Below are positions 10,427 through 25,400 of a stretch of DNA of 64,000 bases, piece by piece. The DNA comes from Ixodes scapularis. Its lineage: Eukaryota; Arthropoda; Arachnida; Ixodida; Ixodidae. Both the position numbers and the translations under genes were made by a program. A model generated the notes under the pieces. That model saw nothing but the letters and a program-made list of their open reading frames with translations, was not told where the DNA came from and did no database searches. The stretch spans positions 92,894,888-92,958,887 of the forward strand of contig NW_024609846.1 in the NCBI RefSeq assembly GCF_016920785.2, read 5' to 3'. Each line of letters opens with the position of its first letter. The first letter of the stretch is position 1.

Positions 10427-13400
10427 GTGAGGTTACACGGGGAGGCGGACTGGGATCGCGATGAAATGGGAAGGGGGTTTCTTTGGGACAAGTGTAAATC
10501 AGTCTTGGTCACCCAGACGCCTGTGTAAACATACCTTCTAGTTACTGACAACAGACGCCGGGCGTTGCAAGTCCCCAAGTGTCCGGTTATCCCTCCGCAG
10601 CCAATGAGATTGTGGAACTAGGCCACAAGAAGGACGAATCACGATGCAAGAATGTTTTTTAAACTGTCGGCAGCTATAGTAGTTTTCTTATTTTTAATAC
10701 ACCCAAATGAAATAAATTTATTTGTTCAATCATTTGTACCCTACGTGTGGTAGCAAATGTGCAGATACAGCACCAATCAATCGGGCAAAAAAAAAAAGAA
10801 AGCAAAAACATAAAAGTAACCAGCATTTCCAAAATCTGCTATTCTGCAAATGACAGCAGCCGGAAGGCGACTCCGGTTCCATATAATTGTCGGTAGAAAA
10901 GATTTCTAAAATTTTTATTTGGATGAGAAAAAAAGATTAGGATGTTCACATAGTTGCCTAAAGTTCGAAGGATCCTTAAATATGTATAAATTTGCAATTA
11001 GTGTAAGCGAGCGCCATTCTGTTTTGGCCCTTTTATTTTATTGTGCCGAGCGCATTCCAAGTGAGCACCATTGTGTTTTGCCCTTTTCTTTTATTTCGCT
11101 GGGTGCCAGGTTGTGTTCTCGGGAGGTTGTGTTTATGCTAACTCCTCGGCATCAAGGGTCTTGCACCTGGATGCCCGCGCCATGAAGTTGGACTGGCTGG
11201 CGTGGGGCAGGATGCAGATCGGGTTACAGCCTTGGGGGAGATCAAGCTGGGCAAGAGAACTATGCGCCAGTCTAACAGCGGGACTCAAAGCGAGAGTGTG
11301 TGCGATGGTGGTCACGTGATGGTGGTACACGATCACCAATAGTGTCTGTCTTGTGAACCAAAATTTTATCGAGAATATTAAACCCAGTGTTTCTTTAATT
11401 ACCAAAGACCCATTCGTCAAGACCTCTTTTATTATCAAGTTCTTTTATTTGAAACAACCATCGATTACATTAGTGCCCGAAGTACTTGTAGTGTTCCAAA
11501 TTTCACATATATGGGTGTCTTATATTTCTTTTGAATTGTGCATGACATCTGTAGTCCTCAGTAAATGCCCTTAATATTGCAGCATTGTTTACCTAGTTTG
11601 CTGGAGCTACTTAAAGGGGCCCTGCAAGGACTTTTTTTACTGGTTTTTAATTTGCACCGAACTTGGGCTCACTGAGCGTAGTAACTTAATGAAATTTTTC
11701 TTTTCTCGAATTTCGCTTTATCTTAAGTTATAGGCAAATTTAAATTACTAAAACGAGCAAAAAATAACCTCCTTCATGACGTTCTTGTTCGCTTGAGTGG
11801 CCGTAAACTAGAGGAGGGGTAGTGAGCTCAGCGAGCGCTCACGGCTGCCGCACTCAGTGTCGACGGCTCGAGAGGGTGCCACTAAAGCATGTTCTGGATA
11901 GGCTGTATGAAGCGGGCAGCCAGGGTGGCTCGCATTGCATTTGCTGCGCGGTTAAACACTAATTCGGCATGACACTTCATTGGCCATTAACGACTGCAAA
12001 CACGGGGTAAAAGATCAGTTCAGGAACGGGAGCCACTTTTCACTGTCATACCGTCAAACGGCCAAACCGCAAGCCAACCGCCTTGCCAAAGGCCTTCGAA
12101 ATGCTTGGAACGGATCGGGTCCTCAAGCCTGTCTACGACCACAGCACCTCCGCATACATCCGGGACCTTTCTAAGCTCGCCACTCATCGGTGCCTGATCC
12201 CACTACACCTTTCTAGTATGCGCCGCCTTTTCCACGAATTGGTGGCGGGGGTATGTCGACGGGTCATTTCTTGTTTCCATACTTTATAAACTGTATTTGT
12301 TTCTTTTCTGATCTAAAATACTGAACAAAAACCACTTCCATAAATAATTAAAACGGTTTGCGCCACTTATAATTTGTATTTCGACTAAAAAGAAGCTTTT
12401 AGCGACTCTGACCAGTTGCAAGCCCAGGACCAAAGTCGTCGCATTTCGCGCGCTTTTGGCACCGCACGTCGCCCCCGTAGGTGGTGGAGGTTTCCGCGTC
12501 GCCCGGTTTGAAATATGACGCACTGATATTTAGTTACTCTCTCCGTGCCCGCTGGCTTGCCCGAACCCCAGAAGACATAGAAACTGCAAAAAAGGTAGAC
12601 GCTTAAATATGATCGCAAAACCACTAAAAATAATTTTTTTTTTTTTTAAATAGCTTGATTGGAACACGCGTGCCAAAAAATGAATAAAAAAAAAAAAAAA
12701 TTAGGGCGGGCAATATTGGCTGCGCAAGATTTATTTTACATTTTGCGTGCAAAGTCTGACGTCACGGAATGGTCCTACACCCCTTCCACCTCATTGAGAT
12801 GGTCATACACTCTCTGTACCTCAACGTGATGGCCAAGCCAATCCACCTCTCTTCCACGCACCCGAAATGCAGAGAAAGAAAACAAGTGGAAAGGAGGCGA
12901 CTACTACTAAATCACGTATCACGCCGTCAATATTGCTTTAGTCTTTTTTTGTTTTTTCACAACAAAATTGTTTTTTAACAAATCCCCCCAAATTAAAAAA
13001 AAAGAAATTTTATTTTCAGTGGTTTTTTAAATTTAGGCAATCATTTTATGGCTTGCAAATGTGGCAAATACTGATGACGTGAAGTGGGGGGGGGGGGGGG
13101 AAGAATTACCATTGAAGCATGCCATATGTGTCTGGCAACTACTCTTGTTCTTTGCTCGTTGAGAGATGTGTTTAAAGGCAATGTTTACACAAGAAAACAT
13201 TTATGTCAAAATTGTTAGGCCTACATCATTTCAGTCAACTTTAGTATGAGAGGAGTAAAAGAAACAAAATTACAATTCTCCAAGCCGCTGTGAGTGGTTA
13301 AAATATGTTGTAATCAAAATTTGTGCTGCTGTACAGTCATTTTTCTTTCATTGTATCATACTGAAGTGGAAAATTACACAAAATGCAGTGTTAAAAAAAA

Positions 13401-16400
13401 AAGTTGCTTCATACTTTGTTTTATTTGAAGTGTACAGTGCTGTCAAAGCTTTCAGCACGAGCCCATGGCTTTATCTAACATCTTATTTGCATTAGGGCAT
13501 GTGCAAAAAAAAAAAAAAGACGAATCTGTGAACCCGTGCCAACAGATGTTGCAGCATCGTGCACTACATTCAAAAAGGAGTACAGGGTGTTGCAGTCTGA
13601 GCTCACTATATGGCATTGCAGCTGGGGCAGCATAAAAGCCATACTGTCTTGGACACGGCTGGCTATAACATTGGCAAGAGCCGCGGCATTGTCTGCCTCG
13701 TGCCTAGCTAGTGACCAAATGGGAGTGTAAACACAAACTGGGAGAATAATGAACATCAGAGGGGAATTGAAAGTCTGATTTCTTTTGTAGAGCATATCAC
13801 ACTGGGATCACAAGAAAACCACCGCTTGCGCATCATAGCCAGCTGTGTCCACGATAGCACATTAAGCTGTTAAGAAAAAGTGGTTAAATTGACCTACCAT
13901 ATTTCTCGCTGTCGTAGTGTGGCGGTCGACTTCATAACTTAGTATGCCGGAAACACTTCGTGCGGCATTTTACTCCCTTTGGCTAGCACTTTACCTTACT
14001 CAATGTAGCCTGGCAGAGGGTGAAGGCTACAACAGTCTTGGCGAGCTGACCGACGTGCCGAAGGGATGCACGTGACTACACTCTGTCTCACTAGTTGCGC
14101 GCAGTACTGTTAAAGTCACGAATAAAAGACAGAAAAACTGTTTTCGTGAAAAATTTGAGTTACTTGCTATAACCTACGAGGGGAACAAAAGCGATGTCTG
14201 GATTACAAGACATGGGGGAGTTCCCCTCTTCTCCAACTGTGCTTGGGTTATGCTCTCGCCTCTGTACATTTGGTAAGCGCTGCCACGTGCTTCGCCTCCG
14301 TCGCTCCGATTGGCTTGAGGGGGTCGTAGCGTTTGCTCTTTGCCAAGTTAGGTGACATATTGCCGCAGATTGCATAGAGACTTCTCCCCGTCCGACTCGA
14401 CTGATGTGGTCTCCCCCCTGCAGCTACCTGGTGTCGGCGTCCCAGGACGGCAAGCTGATAGTGTGGGATGCATACACCACCAACAAGGTGCATGCGATCC
14501 CACTGCGGTCGAGCTGGGTGATGACGTGCGCCTACGCCCCGACCGGGAGCTACGTGGCCTGCGGGGGCCTGGACAACATCTGCTCCATCTACAGCCTGAA
14601 GACGCGCGAGGGCAATGTGCGCGTCAGCCGAGAGCTGCCGGGACACACGGGCTACCTGTCTTGCTGCCGCTTCGTCGACGACAACCAGATCGTCACCAGC
14701 TCCGGGGACATGACCTGGTGGGTCTTCTGGCATGCTGGGAAGATGTGCCGAGAGGCCCTCGTTGGCCTTGTCAAGGTGTCCGCGGCTATTCGAGTCTCCA
14801 GCTCGACGCTCGCCCTCCTGCGGCAGAAACGGGAAGCGGTCCAGTGAGGGTCCCCGATTTTCCTGTTCAGCGGGAACGGCGGAACTGCGCGCGATCATGG
14901 CTCGCGAAACGTCATTTCCGAATGCAAACAACACTCTTCACTGTCACAACGTAGTGCTGCTGACGGTGTGGGATTGTACCTTACTGGAGTGTTTTAGTAT
15001 TGCGCATAGAAGCCAACGCAAGTGGTGTGCGTTTGCGTTAGAGTTGAGTTTCGCTTTTGCAGTGCGCTTTTGTAAAGGAGGGAAGGTCGACGACGTTTTC
15101 TCTTTTGTTATCTTGAGGCACGCGCAAACAACATTAAAAAAAAAAAGGAAACTGACCTTGTTTATTTGCTTTCACTTATATTTGGCTGTAATATTTTGGT
15201 GTTCAATTTTGTTCAACTAGCTCCCATTTTTGGTTGCCTCTATACTATACCTATCGTGGAAGGCACCTCCTACTACTCCCTAATGCCTAGAACGACACAA
15301 CCACACACGGATGCACATTTATATATTTAATGTTTGATAGAATCTTAAATCAGTTGGTAGCGTAACGTGCGGCAACACAACGCTCGGAGTTGGTTGCCGC
15401 ACGTTATAACGTAATCCTGCAAGGGTACGCCGGCGGCGCTGCAGATTTTAGCCGTCCCAGTCTTGCCTCATTTGGCCACGGTGGCGCTGATGATCAACAG
15501 ACGGTGGCGCTCTCTGGGACCCTGCCTAGATCCTATAGGACTGGGGACTCGCGTCAATGAAGATGTGCAGCTTGGTCGCATTCTTGTCGCAAGCATAGTG
15601 ACGTGGAATTGAGATGAGGTAGAGCCTCTATCCATTGGTTCCACCTTACACTCACTCCTGGCGGTAGCTGTGTGTCCCAGTCGATCCCAAGCGTCCAGAG
15701 CTCTTGGAACAGCATCTTTGCCGATATTGTTTCTGGGCTGAGAAGTCCAAAAGGGTCGAAGATCCTCGCCGAGGCTTGCAGGACGAAGTGCTTGGTGTTG
15801 CGGTTGATGGTCAGGAGCTCCAGAGTGGTTCCCAAGGGATACTTAAGCTCATCTCTATCTCTGTCCTGCTCGAGTCTTAAAACTCGCGTCACAGCAGAGT
15901 TTGGAGTTACTGTCTCACAGGACGGCCTCCAAAGTCCATCTTCATTAAATCGTTGCTGAAGAGAGTCGCTGTTTGAGCTCCACTTTCTCCACTTCATCCC
16001 CATTGAGCTCAGAATTCGCTGAGCTGCTTCGTAGAGGCTTGTAGCTCTTTCTACCGTGTCTGCGCCAGTGATCAAGTCATCAACATACAAACAGTTGCTC
16101 AGTACTGTTGCTGTGTCCGCCAAGTCCTGAGAGACGTTGACAAGGTGATGCTTGACAGTCGCTGCTAGCATGAGGGGGCTGCTTGTAGCGCCAAATGGAA
16201 CGTGCCGAATGGAACTTCAGTTTCTGCATTTGTCGAGTCTCCTGATGGCGGATGCGTGTACTATAAGGAACGGAGGGCATTTCGATCCTCTTGCTTGACC
16301 ACAATTTGTAGGGAAGCCTCCTCTATGTCGTAGTGAGTGTAATCTCATGGCATCGGAAGTTGAGCACAGTTTTGAGGAGGTCAGGGTTGAGATGTGGACC

Positions 16401-19400
16401 GGTGGCCAATGCGGCGTTAAGGGACTGACAGCCAGGCGCCTTCGCAGAAGCATCAAACAGGATGCGCATCTTGGTTGTGGAGCTATCGGGTCGGAAAACA
16501 GCATGATGCGACATGTAGTTGACTCTGTCTGAAGTGACATTGACCTCAGCCTCTGTCACCTCCCCAGCGAAGCCCTCTCTCAGGTAGCTGTGGATCGCTG
16601 TGTCATACTCGGTTAGCCTTTCGTTGTTGCCTCTCAGTCGACGCATCAGTCTGTCCAGGCACTCTCCTGCGATGGCTTCATTGTTCACCAGAGGGCAATC
16701 CAGGGACTTCCAAGGGAGGTTTGCCTCATACCGACCATCGACGAGGGCAAGGGATGAAGTGAAATCTTCCCTTGCTTTTTCTTTCTCTCCTCCCTCTGCA
16801 CAGTCATTCGCTGTGATTCCGAGGCACTCTAGTTTTCAGAAGGCTCGAAGTTCGTCCGAGGGGCTTGATGTCTGTTCCACGACTGTCGCAGTGGTGCAGG
16901 ATACCACGGGGTAATCTGAGGAATAGGGCATTGGAGTATCCAGCCAAAGTCCGTCTTGACTGCAACCAAGGGTCCCTCCAGCTTGCGGACCTCTCCACTC
17001 AAAATCCTCCAATAGTGGTCTGCTCCAACTAATATTTCGATGGCTTGTGTAAGTTCGTAGGCAGGTGGGAATGTGACAACTTCTAGCTCCGCTCTGCCAG
17101 GCCAGCAGTTTTGATCAGCGTCCGGCAGGACTAGTCGGTCGGAACAAATGTCCTCAATCTCGAGGGCCTCCATACAGTGCTCCTTACAGCTGCACTGGCT
17201 TCTCAGCCACACTTTCACAAGACGTCGCTTCTTCTTCGTGACGTTAGTTGCTCCGCCAAAGGGATAGATTGTTACCTCCTCCTTGCCTGTGACCTCTACC
17301 TTCAGTTCTCGTGAAAGGTGCTCAGTGACGAATGAGCATTGACTGCCCCGATCGAACAGACGGCGAGCTAAGCGCCTCCGGTTTCGTCCGTCGACCCACA
17401 CTTGAGCAGTCTGCAACAACCCAGTGTTTTTGCTGGTGGAATTTAGTGATGCCGTGGAGTGCGGTTCGGTAGCAGTCTCGCCGCTGATAGATGAAGCAGG
17501 GGGGTCACAAAGCGGGGTGATGTGGCGTCGATTACACGTCGTGCAGCGAAGGGTCCGATTTCTGCACTCCCTCGCAGTGTCCTTTCTTCGCGCATCGATA
17601 GCACCTTCTCTCAGTTCACAGCTTCTTCTTTTCTTCTAGTGGTATCCTTGCGTTGCACTGCGATGTGTCGTGTGAGGGGGAAGAGCAGAAGACACACCTT
17701 TCATTTGAGGGCTTGGCTCCAACAGTGAGGGAAGCAGCTGATCTCCTTCCTTTGGTGCTGTCGCTTAGGTTGGGCTTGTGTGCTGCCATCGTGCACCTTC
17801 TCGCGCCTGGTACGAAGTGATCTTAAAATGGCGTCAAGAGTCGAATCATCGGGCACGACCTTCCGCTTGCCCTGTGCCTTGTGCTTGTAAAACTCCACTG
17901 CCCAATCCGCAGGAAACACGCGGAACAGAGTGGCACACAATATCGCCCCGTAGCTGTCGGACTTGACGCAGAGGATCTTCAGTCCGGCGATGTTCTTGTG
18001 GATGTGGTTGTGGAGGCGCGGGAGGGTGACGACATTGCTCAGTGATTTCACGTGCAGCAGATTTAACAGCTGCGTAAGGTGCTGTTGAACCAACACATCT
18101 TGCTTCCCAAATCTTTCTTTGAGCAACTCCACAACGTAGGTGTAGTTTTGCTCTGTAGCTTGGATGCCGCTTATTGATGCTGCCGCCTTTCCAGTCAACG
18201 CCGTTTGGAGGTACAGAAACTTCTCTACACTTGAAAAGGCGTCATTCTCATGTATCTCTTGGTTGAATTGCTCCCAGAATGGAAGCCAATCCAACCTGTT
18301 CCCGTTGAACTGCTGTAGCTCGAGCTTCGGCAGCCGAAGCTGCCCTGCACGGTGTTCGGACTGGCCGGTCGATCGGGCGTCTCTTTCAGAAACGCTGTTC
18401 CCGCTGACTGATGACGTTCCTCGTTGTAGGTGTCCGATTCGTGTTCGCATCCGTGTTACGAGTCCTTGGCCTTCTCAAACGCCTTGATACTCTTTGGCAA
18501 GGTTCGCGTTCGTCACTAAGGCTCGATGAGCGCGTCTTACTGGTTGAGCTCTCTTGCCAGGATCTCCAGATCGTCCGTGATCTTCGAGAGTCTCTTCTTG
18601 TTCAGGCTCCTGGTCTTCGGTTCTCGTGGCTTGAAGCTCCTCGCTGAGCCCTTGGATTTCGGATCGAGTCACCGCTTGTTTCGTTTGAAGGCACTCCATG
18701 CTTGTCGTTCTTCTCGTTAGACCTAGTTCGTTGCGGCCTCTTCAAAGTGTTGTTTCGTGTCGAAGCGTCGTCAAGTTTCTAGGTTCCGTCGCGTCGCTAT
18801 TAGCCCCGAGAAGTTCGCGTGGCGCCCCCTTAAGGCGAACCGGGGTGACGTCACAACGAGGAGAGAATTTTTCCCGACTCGCCTCGCTCGCCTGGTGGAG
18901 GCTGTGGCGGCGCTAGCTGTCGGCGCGCTCATTTCTATCCAATTTCTTTTCGGCATGTTTTTCGTAGAAAGTGTAAAATTTAATATTTGCCCTTATTGAG
19001 GTATGGCTTGTAGCTACAGGCGAAACATGAACCAACATTTTAAGCATGATTGACAGGGCAACCAACGCATGAATCGCAGCTGGTATATGAAAATAAAGAA
19101 ATATGGCCACAATTGCAGGAGCATCACAATAGATTTACATCTCTCACAATAAATGCTGCTGATAATCTGAATGAATTGGCAGGTTATGTATACTACAGTC
19201 AAAACTCGTTATAACAGACCTGGTTACAACAAACATAAGGATAAAACATACAGATTTGTGAAGTTCGGTTGGATTTCCTCTATGCACGATAGACTCAACT
19301 TCATATCTGCATACAACATACTCGTTTTACAACAGACCGAAATTTTGGTCAAAATCAAGGTCTGTTATTACAAGCTTAGACAGTATTTTCTTTATCTCTG

Positions 19401-22400
19401 TTTTTAGACAAGATCGCCGAAACAGAAAAGCTGCATGCTGCTCGAGCAATGTGCTGAATACTGTCTGGGCCATGGGGAGAGAATCACAAGTAAAACAGCC
19501 CAAATGCAGGGGCAAAGTAAAAAAAAACAAGGAACATTTATTGTATACATGCCTCGCATTTGACCTTTGCTGGATTCGGATAGTATTTCAATGGACTACA
19601 TGGGTGATATCTGTGGACTTGTTTATATCAACCCTCAAGTAATGTATAACAAACGTAAGCGAAAATGTCTAGATCGTTATTAGTCCCTTAAGCCCTAAAA
19701 TTGAGATTTTGCTTAAATCAAATTGTCCTGAAGCTAAAATACCAGAAGCTTTTCTCACGCAGACTGTCGCCCTTCACAGGTTCAACATTTTCTGCTACTA
19801 CTGGACAGACGCTCGAATGCTTGGTTTTACTCCTGTTTTCCTTTGTTGTCAGAGAGTCCATCTGTAGGGAGTTTGGACGCTGAGGAAGATTTTGGCGACC
19901 TGCAGCAGTGTCTCTTTTAATTGGAAATGACAATTCAGACAAAACGGTGTATTTTCCGAATACCCAAGGCTGGAATAAAGAATGTCGGAAAAAAAGTATA
20001 AACCTTCCAAATTACGGCACTATTGCTGTGCATATTTTGGGCAGTTCCATACATATCATACAGGCAACTGGGGGAAATTCGGCCGTTTTTCCTGCTACCA
20101 TACAAACTAATTTCCAGTAATTGTGCATCTTCTAAGAAATATGCCTGCATATGTGTATAAACTATATAATTAATTCACGAAGAAGCTTGATTTTTGTAAA
20201 ACAACCCTGTTCCACGAGCACTTCAAAGATCATCAGACGCAGGGCCCTAAAAAAATCTGCGAACCAGCGCATGCAGAGTGGCAGCGCAGAGTCGGGGTCG
20301 CGAGCTAATTTGCCGACCACCCAAAGGCCCATGATATAAATGCCACTTCAAATGCCTCGAAGGCAGGATGTAATATCGTCCTAAATCATGAACATGCAAG
20401 GAACAGAATTTCAGCGTCTGAAACACTCGCGCCACCGCTTCACCGACCCCTCGCAAGATTGCCTTGTGTTGTGTGGACGGACGGGGAGGTTCATCGGCGA
20501 AATTGCCTCCACCGATAGCTTTCGGGAATTGTAACCTAATTTCAAAGGTAAAAGGGACAAGCAGGCCTGTAAAATGTACAGAAGCACGTCAATATTGGCC
20601 AAACTCAACGTCTTGTACACCGGCACCGGGTAAACGAAGTCCAGCTCTTCGAAGAGCTTGCGGAACACAACGCCAAACAAACCAGGAAACCGGTGCTGGG
20701 AAGCCAGCCGATGCGAGATCGCGGAGCGGAGTCCTCTCCCCGACGTCACGGTACACCTCACCCAATCAGGGCGCGGCGACCGCAGCGACGCTTGTGTCCG
20801 CTCTCGGGGCTACTACCTTTACGTCTCGTCGCGTGGTCATTCCCGAGTTTTCGGCACCAAATAATAAGGAATCTTTTAGCGAGACGTAGAGAGACGAGAC
20901 GGGACGACATTTTTACGAACAAAGAACAAAAGAGTGATGTTTATTGCGATGGGTCTGAACTAGCTTGAAAGAGTCACGCGGTAGAGTTCGACTAGACATT
21001 CAACACATCAAAGCTGAAAATTGTTGGGACCCGCGTATGATACGAGCCGCATATTTTACATGGCAAATTTTGAAAGAAAAAAAAAAAACTGGTATTATAT
21101 GCGGGTTTTTACGGTATTCCTGAACGAAGTTCCTCCACGTTTGAACGCAACTTTTATTTGGGCGAAGAAGAAAGCTTGTAGCAAACGACACATAGCCTCA
21201 ACAGTGCTCTACGCAGACAGCGTGTTGCGGCAAAATAGCGATTGTCTCTTCTTTTTCTCCAGTCATCCTTTCTCACTTTTTCAGCGCATGTATGACACTT
21301 GATATTTCTTACTGTAGAACTATTGTGCATGCTCAAAACTAGTTCCACAGCCTAGTAGACAAAAGTGGCAGTGCAGAGATGGCGATAATTGGGCCTACGG
21401 GGGAGTGAACTGGAGCATATCTTGGGCCCGGTGACCACGTAACGAAACAGTGGCGGAGGAATATTTAAACCGGTGTCCCACTGCATGGCTGTGCCAAGCA
21501 CGAGGAAAGTCTCTCGGAGTTTGTGCCAAAAGTTGGTCTGACCTGTCACTGTGGAGGGACGAGTTTGGGCAGCAACGGTGAAGGGCTGCTTCTGCAGGCG
21601 ATGTACATTTCACCTTGTTGGTTTCATTTGTTTGTCGTTGCTGGGCAAAAATACCACAAGTTTTGCGAGTCTGAGGCCAGACGGTTGCTGCAACCTAGCA
21701 CTGCGAGTGTAGGGAAGCTATGCGAGTGTAAAGAAGCCTAAATGTTTTGTTTGCATTAACAGCGTTGTGCAGTGTACATACAGGAGGCGTGGCAACAATG
21801 TTATGCAGAATGTTTGGTTTTAATTCGAAAAGCTTCATTTTAAAAAAGCTGTGGAAGCTAGACTAATGCATTCTGTGCAGGTGAGTTATACGGCCAGGAC
21901 AACATAATATAGGAGGCTAATCTTTTTTTGATAAGTCTGATAATTAACTAATATTTGTTGAACTTTTAATTACTGTAAATAAACCTATTCCAATTGCAAA
22001 CTTGTCCAAGTGCAAACTCGCCGAGCACCGTCTACAACCTTTAAATCTGTCATTTTTAGAAAGATTTGGAGGGGGGGGGGTGCACTAAAGTTTCCACTTA
22101 TGCAACATTGGCAGTTGAAAAACGTGGATGATGTTCGTTTTGTCCACGTTTTCGGACAGTCAGTGTTTTGCCTGCTGCATGAGGGGAAACTTTTGCTCAC
22201 CTCCCTCACCCAACACTTATAATCTTTCTCAAAGTGGCTTATTTAGTGGTTTCAGATGACGCTTGGCAAGTTTATAGTTGGAACCTTATGTTTATTTTTA
22301 ATAATTAAAGAGTGAATTGTCACATTTTTCGTTAATTATCCGACTTGCATGAAAATTAGCCTCCTAAACTATGTCTTCCCGGCCATAGTATAACTCTCCT

Positions 22401-25400
22401 GCACAGGTAGCAATAGTGTACCTTTCACGGCTATTCCAGGATCTATCTGGTTCAATTAAAATCAAACAATCTGTATATGCTTTCATGGCAAATGGGTTTA
22501 AATGTCTGCATTGCCAGTTGTGGACAGTAGTAGTTTGAAATACCATCTTGAGGGCAGCCTCCCTTTAACATTGTGAAGGACAGCACTTTGTTGAAGTGTA
22601 GTATTCATGACAAAGAGCACCCTCACAGGTAACTGCTTCCAGAGACCTTCAACATGCTTTCGGTCACAAAATTCTCTCCAAAGTTTACTGTAGGGGCGGA
22701 AGCTGCTGATGACGCCGCACTGTCGACAGGGGGTGTTTTTCTTTTCCACTTTTCTGAGTGAGCCAGTTCAAATTCATGGCAACAAGCAGATTTATGAATG
22801 CAGTTTCTTGTCCTCTGACATTGTGTAATTGAACACTGCATCCAAGTGCTGCTCATTCTTTCTTAAATCTCTGACAACAGAACTTACAAATAGGCTTTCT
22901 CCATCTGGATTCAGATGAAGGAATGCTTTCTCGGGCAAAAGAGTCGGGCAATTGAGCGCACGGGTTCATATTGCCCCTACTACATGCTGTGATAAAATTT
23001 AGCAGTGGTGGCAGTATTGACCTGTCATTTTTGAGACAAGAAAAAGGAATGATTCAAAGTTAAAAATGCTTGCATGGAAGAGAACCACTTTCAGTACCAT
23101 GACACACCCCTGCGATTCAGAGCAACAGCAATCGTGCGTCGCCATTAATTCAGAGGGTCTGAAATCTTGATAATACTCCCCTGGTGCCAGGCCCCCAGCG
23201 GTGGCTGCTAGGTCGTCGTCAACGTGTGCACTTGTCGATGCAATGCCGCGGCACAGTCACGCTCTGCCTGCATACAGAACATTGCGAATATGATACGTGA
23301 CAAGGAACTTATTGAACGACTGCCATATCTAAAACAATGCAACGTCCTTGTCTGGGGTCCCATCTATAATCAACTATGCTGTTAGACCCCTCTTCTTTTC
23401 TTTTTTTTTTTTTTCGTGCTAAGGTTGTGTGAGTGAGACCTGAAATTAAACCCAAGGCAAGCTGCAAGTGCTGTAGATTACTGAACATTTGCCCCTTGTC
23501 GCAATATGCACCCACCATTTTCGAAGGATAACTAAGGACATATCAAGTGCCCATCCCAGTCATCCCTTTAGCTATGCTCCCTTTCATGATAACTTGGCGA
23601 ACTGTGGAGGCTACAGCCCCTGCGACCCAAAAAGAGCGTCGGAGTGAGGCACGTGACACAACGTCACGGTAACGTGTGTTGCTCCACCAAATGCGAGGCC
23701 TGGAGAAACCAGCTGTCGTCTGCTGGCCAAGAGTCGTCTGCTGCGAAACCAACCAACTTCTGATGAATATCCACTGCCTCAACATTGCCGTCCGCTAGAA
23801 TAGCGAGCTCTTTTGGAACAGTTTACGAGACAAGCATACACTCAATTTACTTGTGAATTTATGGTGGGTGCTAATCCCAGGGCACAGTGCAATGTTTTGA
23901 GCGGAAGCGGTCAATTACACGGCTGCGATTGCCAACGTCCACGGCGCTTAAATAGAATTGAAACTCGCAAATTTGTGAGTATGAATTCCCGTTCATTTTA
24001 TATATTGTTGGTAGAGAGAGGATTGTGCAAGTCCAATTGTCATTAAAAGGAAAAGAAACTTAGAACAACTTTTTGTCATGGACAGCACTGTTGCTCCAAC
24101 AGTAATGAGGCCTCTGTGGCCTCGACCATGGAATGTTGTCAGATGCTTTACTCCGATGCTCTTATTGGGTCGCAGGGGTCGTTGCCCCCACAGTTCGCAA
24201 AGTTATTGTGAAATGGAGTATAGCTGAAATGCTTTTCCACTTTGGCCGCCTGTCGGAGCGCACTGGAAGAAGGCGGTGAAGCCCACCTTATCGTGCCTCT
24301 TCTGTATTTTTGCTCTTGGACCTGGTAAATGGCCGTCCTCCAAATTTTCAGGATTGTCTTCAAATTGTTGGTGGCTGCTTGCCCCGGTATTTTAATGCAA
24401 GGCAACATACCATATTATAAGGTGTATAAGGTGCGATTTGTCACAACCTTTTGTCGGTGCGTCTCATGCAACTCGTAGATCGGAAAAGATGGTACTTTGG
24501 TAATAGAGCAGTTACCGTGTTTGCATGATTCTAATGCACACTTCTTTTCGCCAAAATCGGTGCCCAGAACTACGTGCGCTATACAATTGAAACCAAGAAC
24601 TGAAACGCAAAAGAAAAATGCAATGCTCCGCATACAGTGGCTAGCCCCATCGCCACTGCGAGCATTTGTTTACATTCGCCATTTGTTGTTCGTGTCCGTA
24701 TGAGGCGCATTCTCTCGCATCTACGGGTTCGTGTTTGCCATTTTAAAAATAGAAAAACGAGAAATTCCACCGGTAGGCTTTATTTAAGGGGGGATATGGC
24801 CTGGGAGGGTCAACTTTTGAACCCTTCACCCAATTTGATTACAATTTTGAGGGTTATTTCAGCACTATGAGGAAGGATAATCTGCAAAGTTTTAGCATTA
24901 TTGGTCAACTTTACAGTATGCTACGGTTCTTGCACTTCAGAAAAAAGACACTTCATTAGGAAGTCTATCGTAGAAAAATAAAATTAGCTGGTGGCAAACT
25001 TTTTGCTTTAAATTGAAGAACAATACCCACAGTGCAACCTAGATAAAAAATAAATTGCAAAATATTCAATTATAGCAAAAATAAGAACAACCAAAAATTT
25101 AAAAAAAAAAACGTAAAATTTTTATTTAAACATTTTTTTTTTCTTTTTTTCATGAAGGAGTAGATTTTTTGAACTGTGAAGTAGTCTATCTTGTTCCCCA
25201 GAGAATTTCAGTCCCAGAAAACCTTGAATGATGTCCCTCTGTATTCAGAATGTCAAACGATAGCTCTCCTAAAACAAGAATTCCTGCCAAAAAGTGAAAC
25301 TGAGAAAAATGCGTTTGAAGTTTCAACTTTTTATTTTATTTTCGGACGATGCCAGAAACTCGAAATTTACCCGAGTCATTGGTGGCACCTTCAACTACAT

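Larger units (their letters stand above)
15553..18715 (-). mobile_element. Degenerate BEL/Pao LTR-retrotransposon fragment (gag-protease-RT)
   Basis: Read on the minus strand, the order is gag, zinc knuckle, aspartic protease and reverse transcriptase, then an abrupt end at the start of RNase H. Integrase and recognisable LTRs are absent. Several frameshifts interrupt the reading. It lies antisense inside the 12.3-kb Gbeta intron. Confidence 0.85.

Noticed and set aside
13087..13101. Homopolymer runs (G at 13087, G at 22071, C at 35376, C at 63452) as features
   Set aside because: Simple homopolymers without supporting context; also prone to sequencing error.
14248..14934. 228-residue minus-strand frame
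   Set aside because: It is antisense to the GC-rich Gbeta exon 14424-14717; its composition is an echo of that exon's codon bias.
20411..20889. Open frames on both strands in a CpG-rich intron segment
   Set aside because: No recognisable domain, and both strands are open, as expected from composition.
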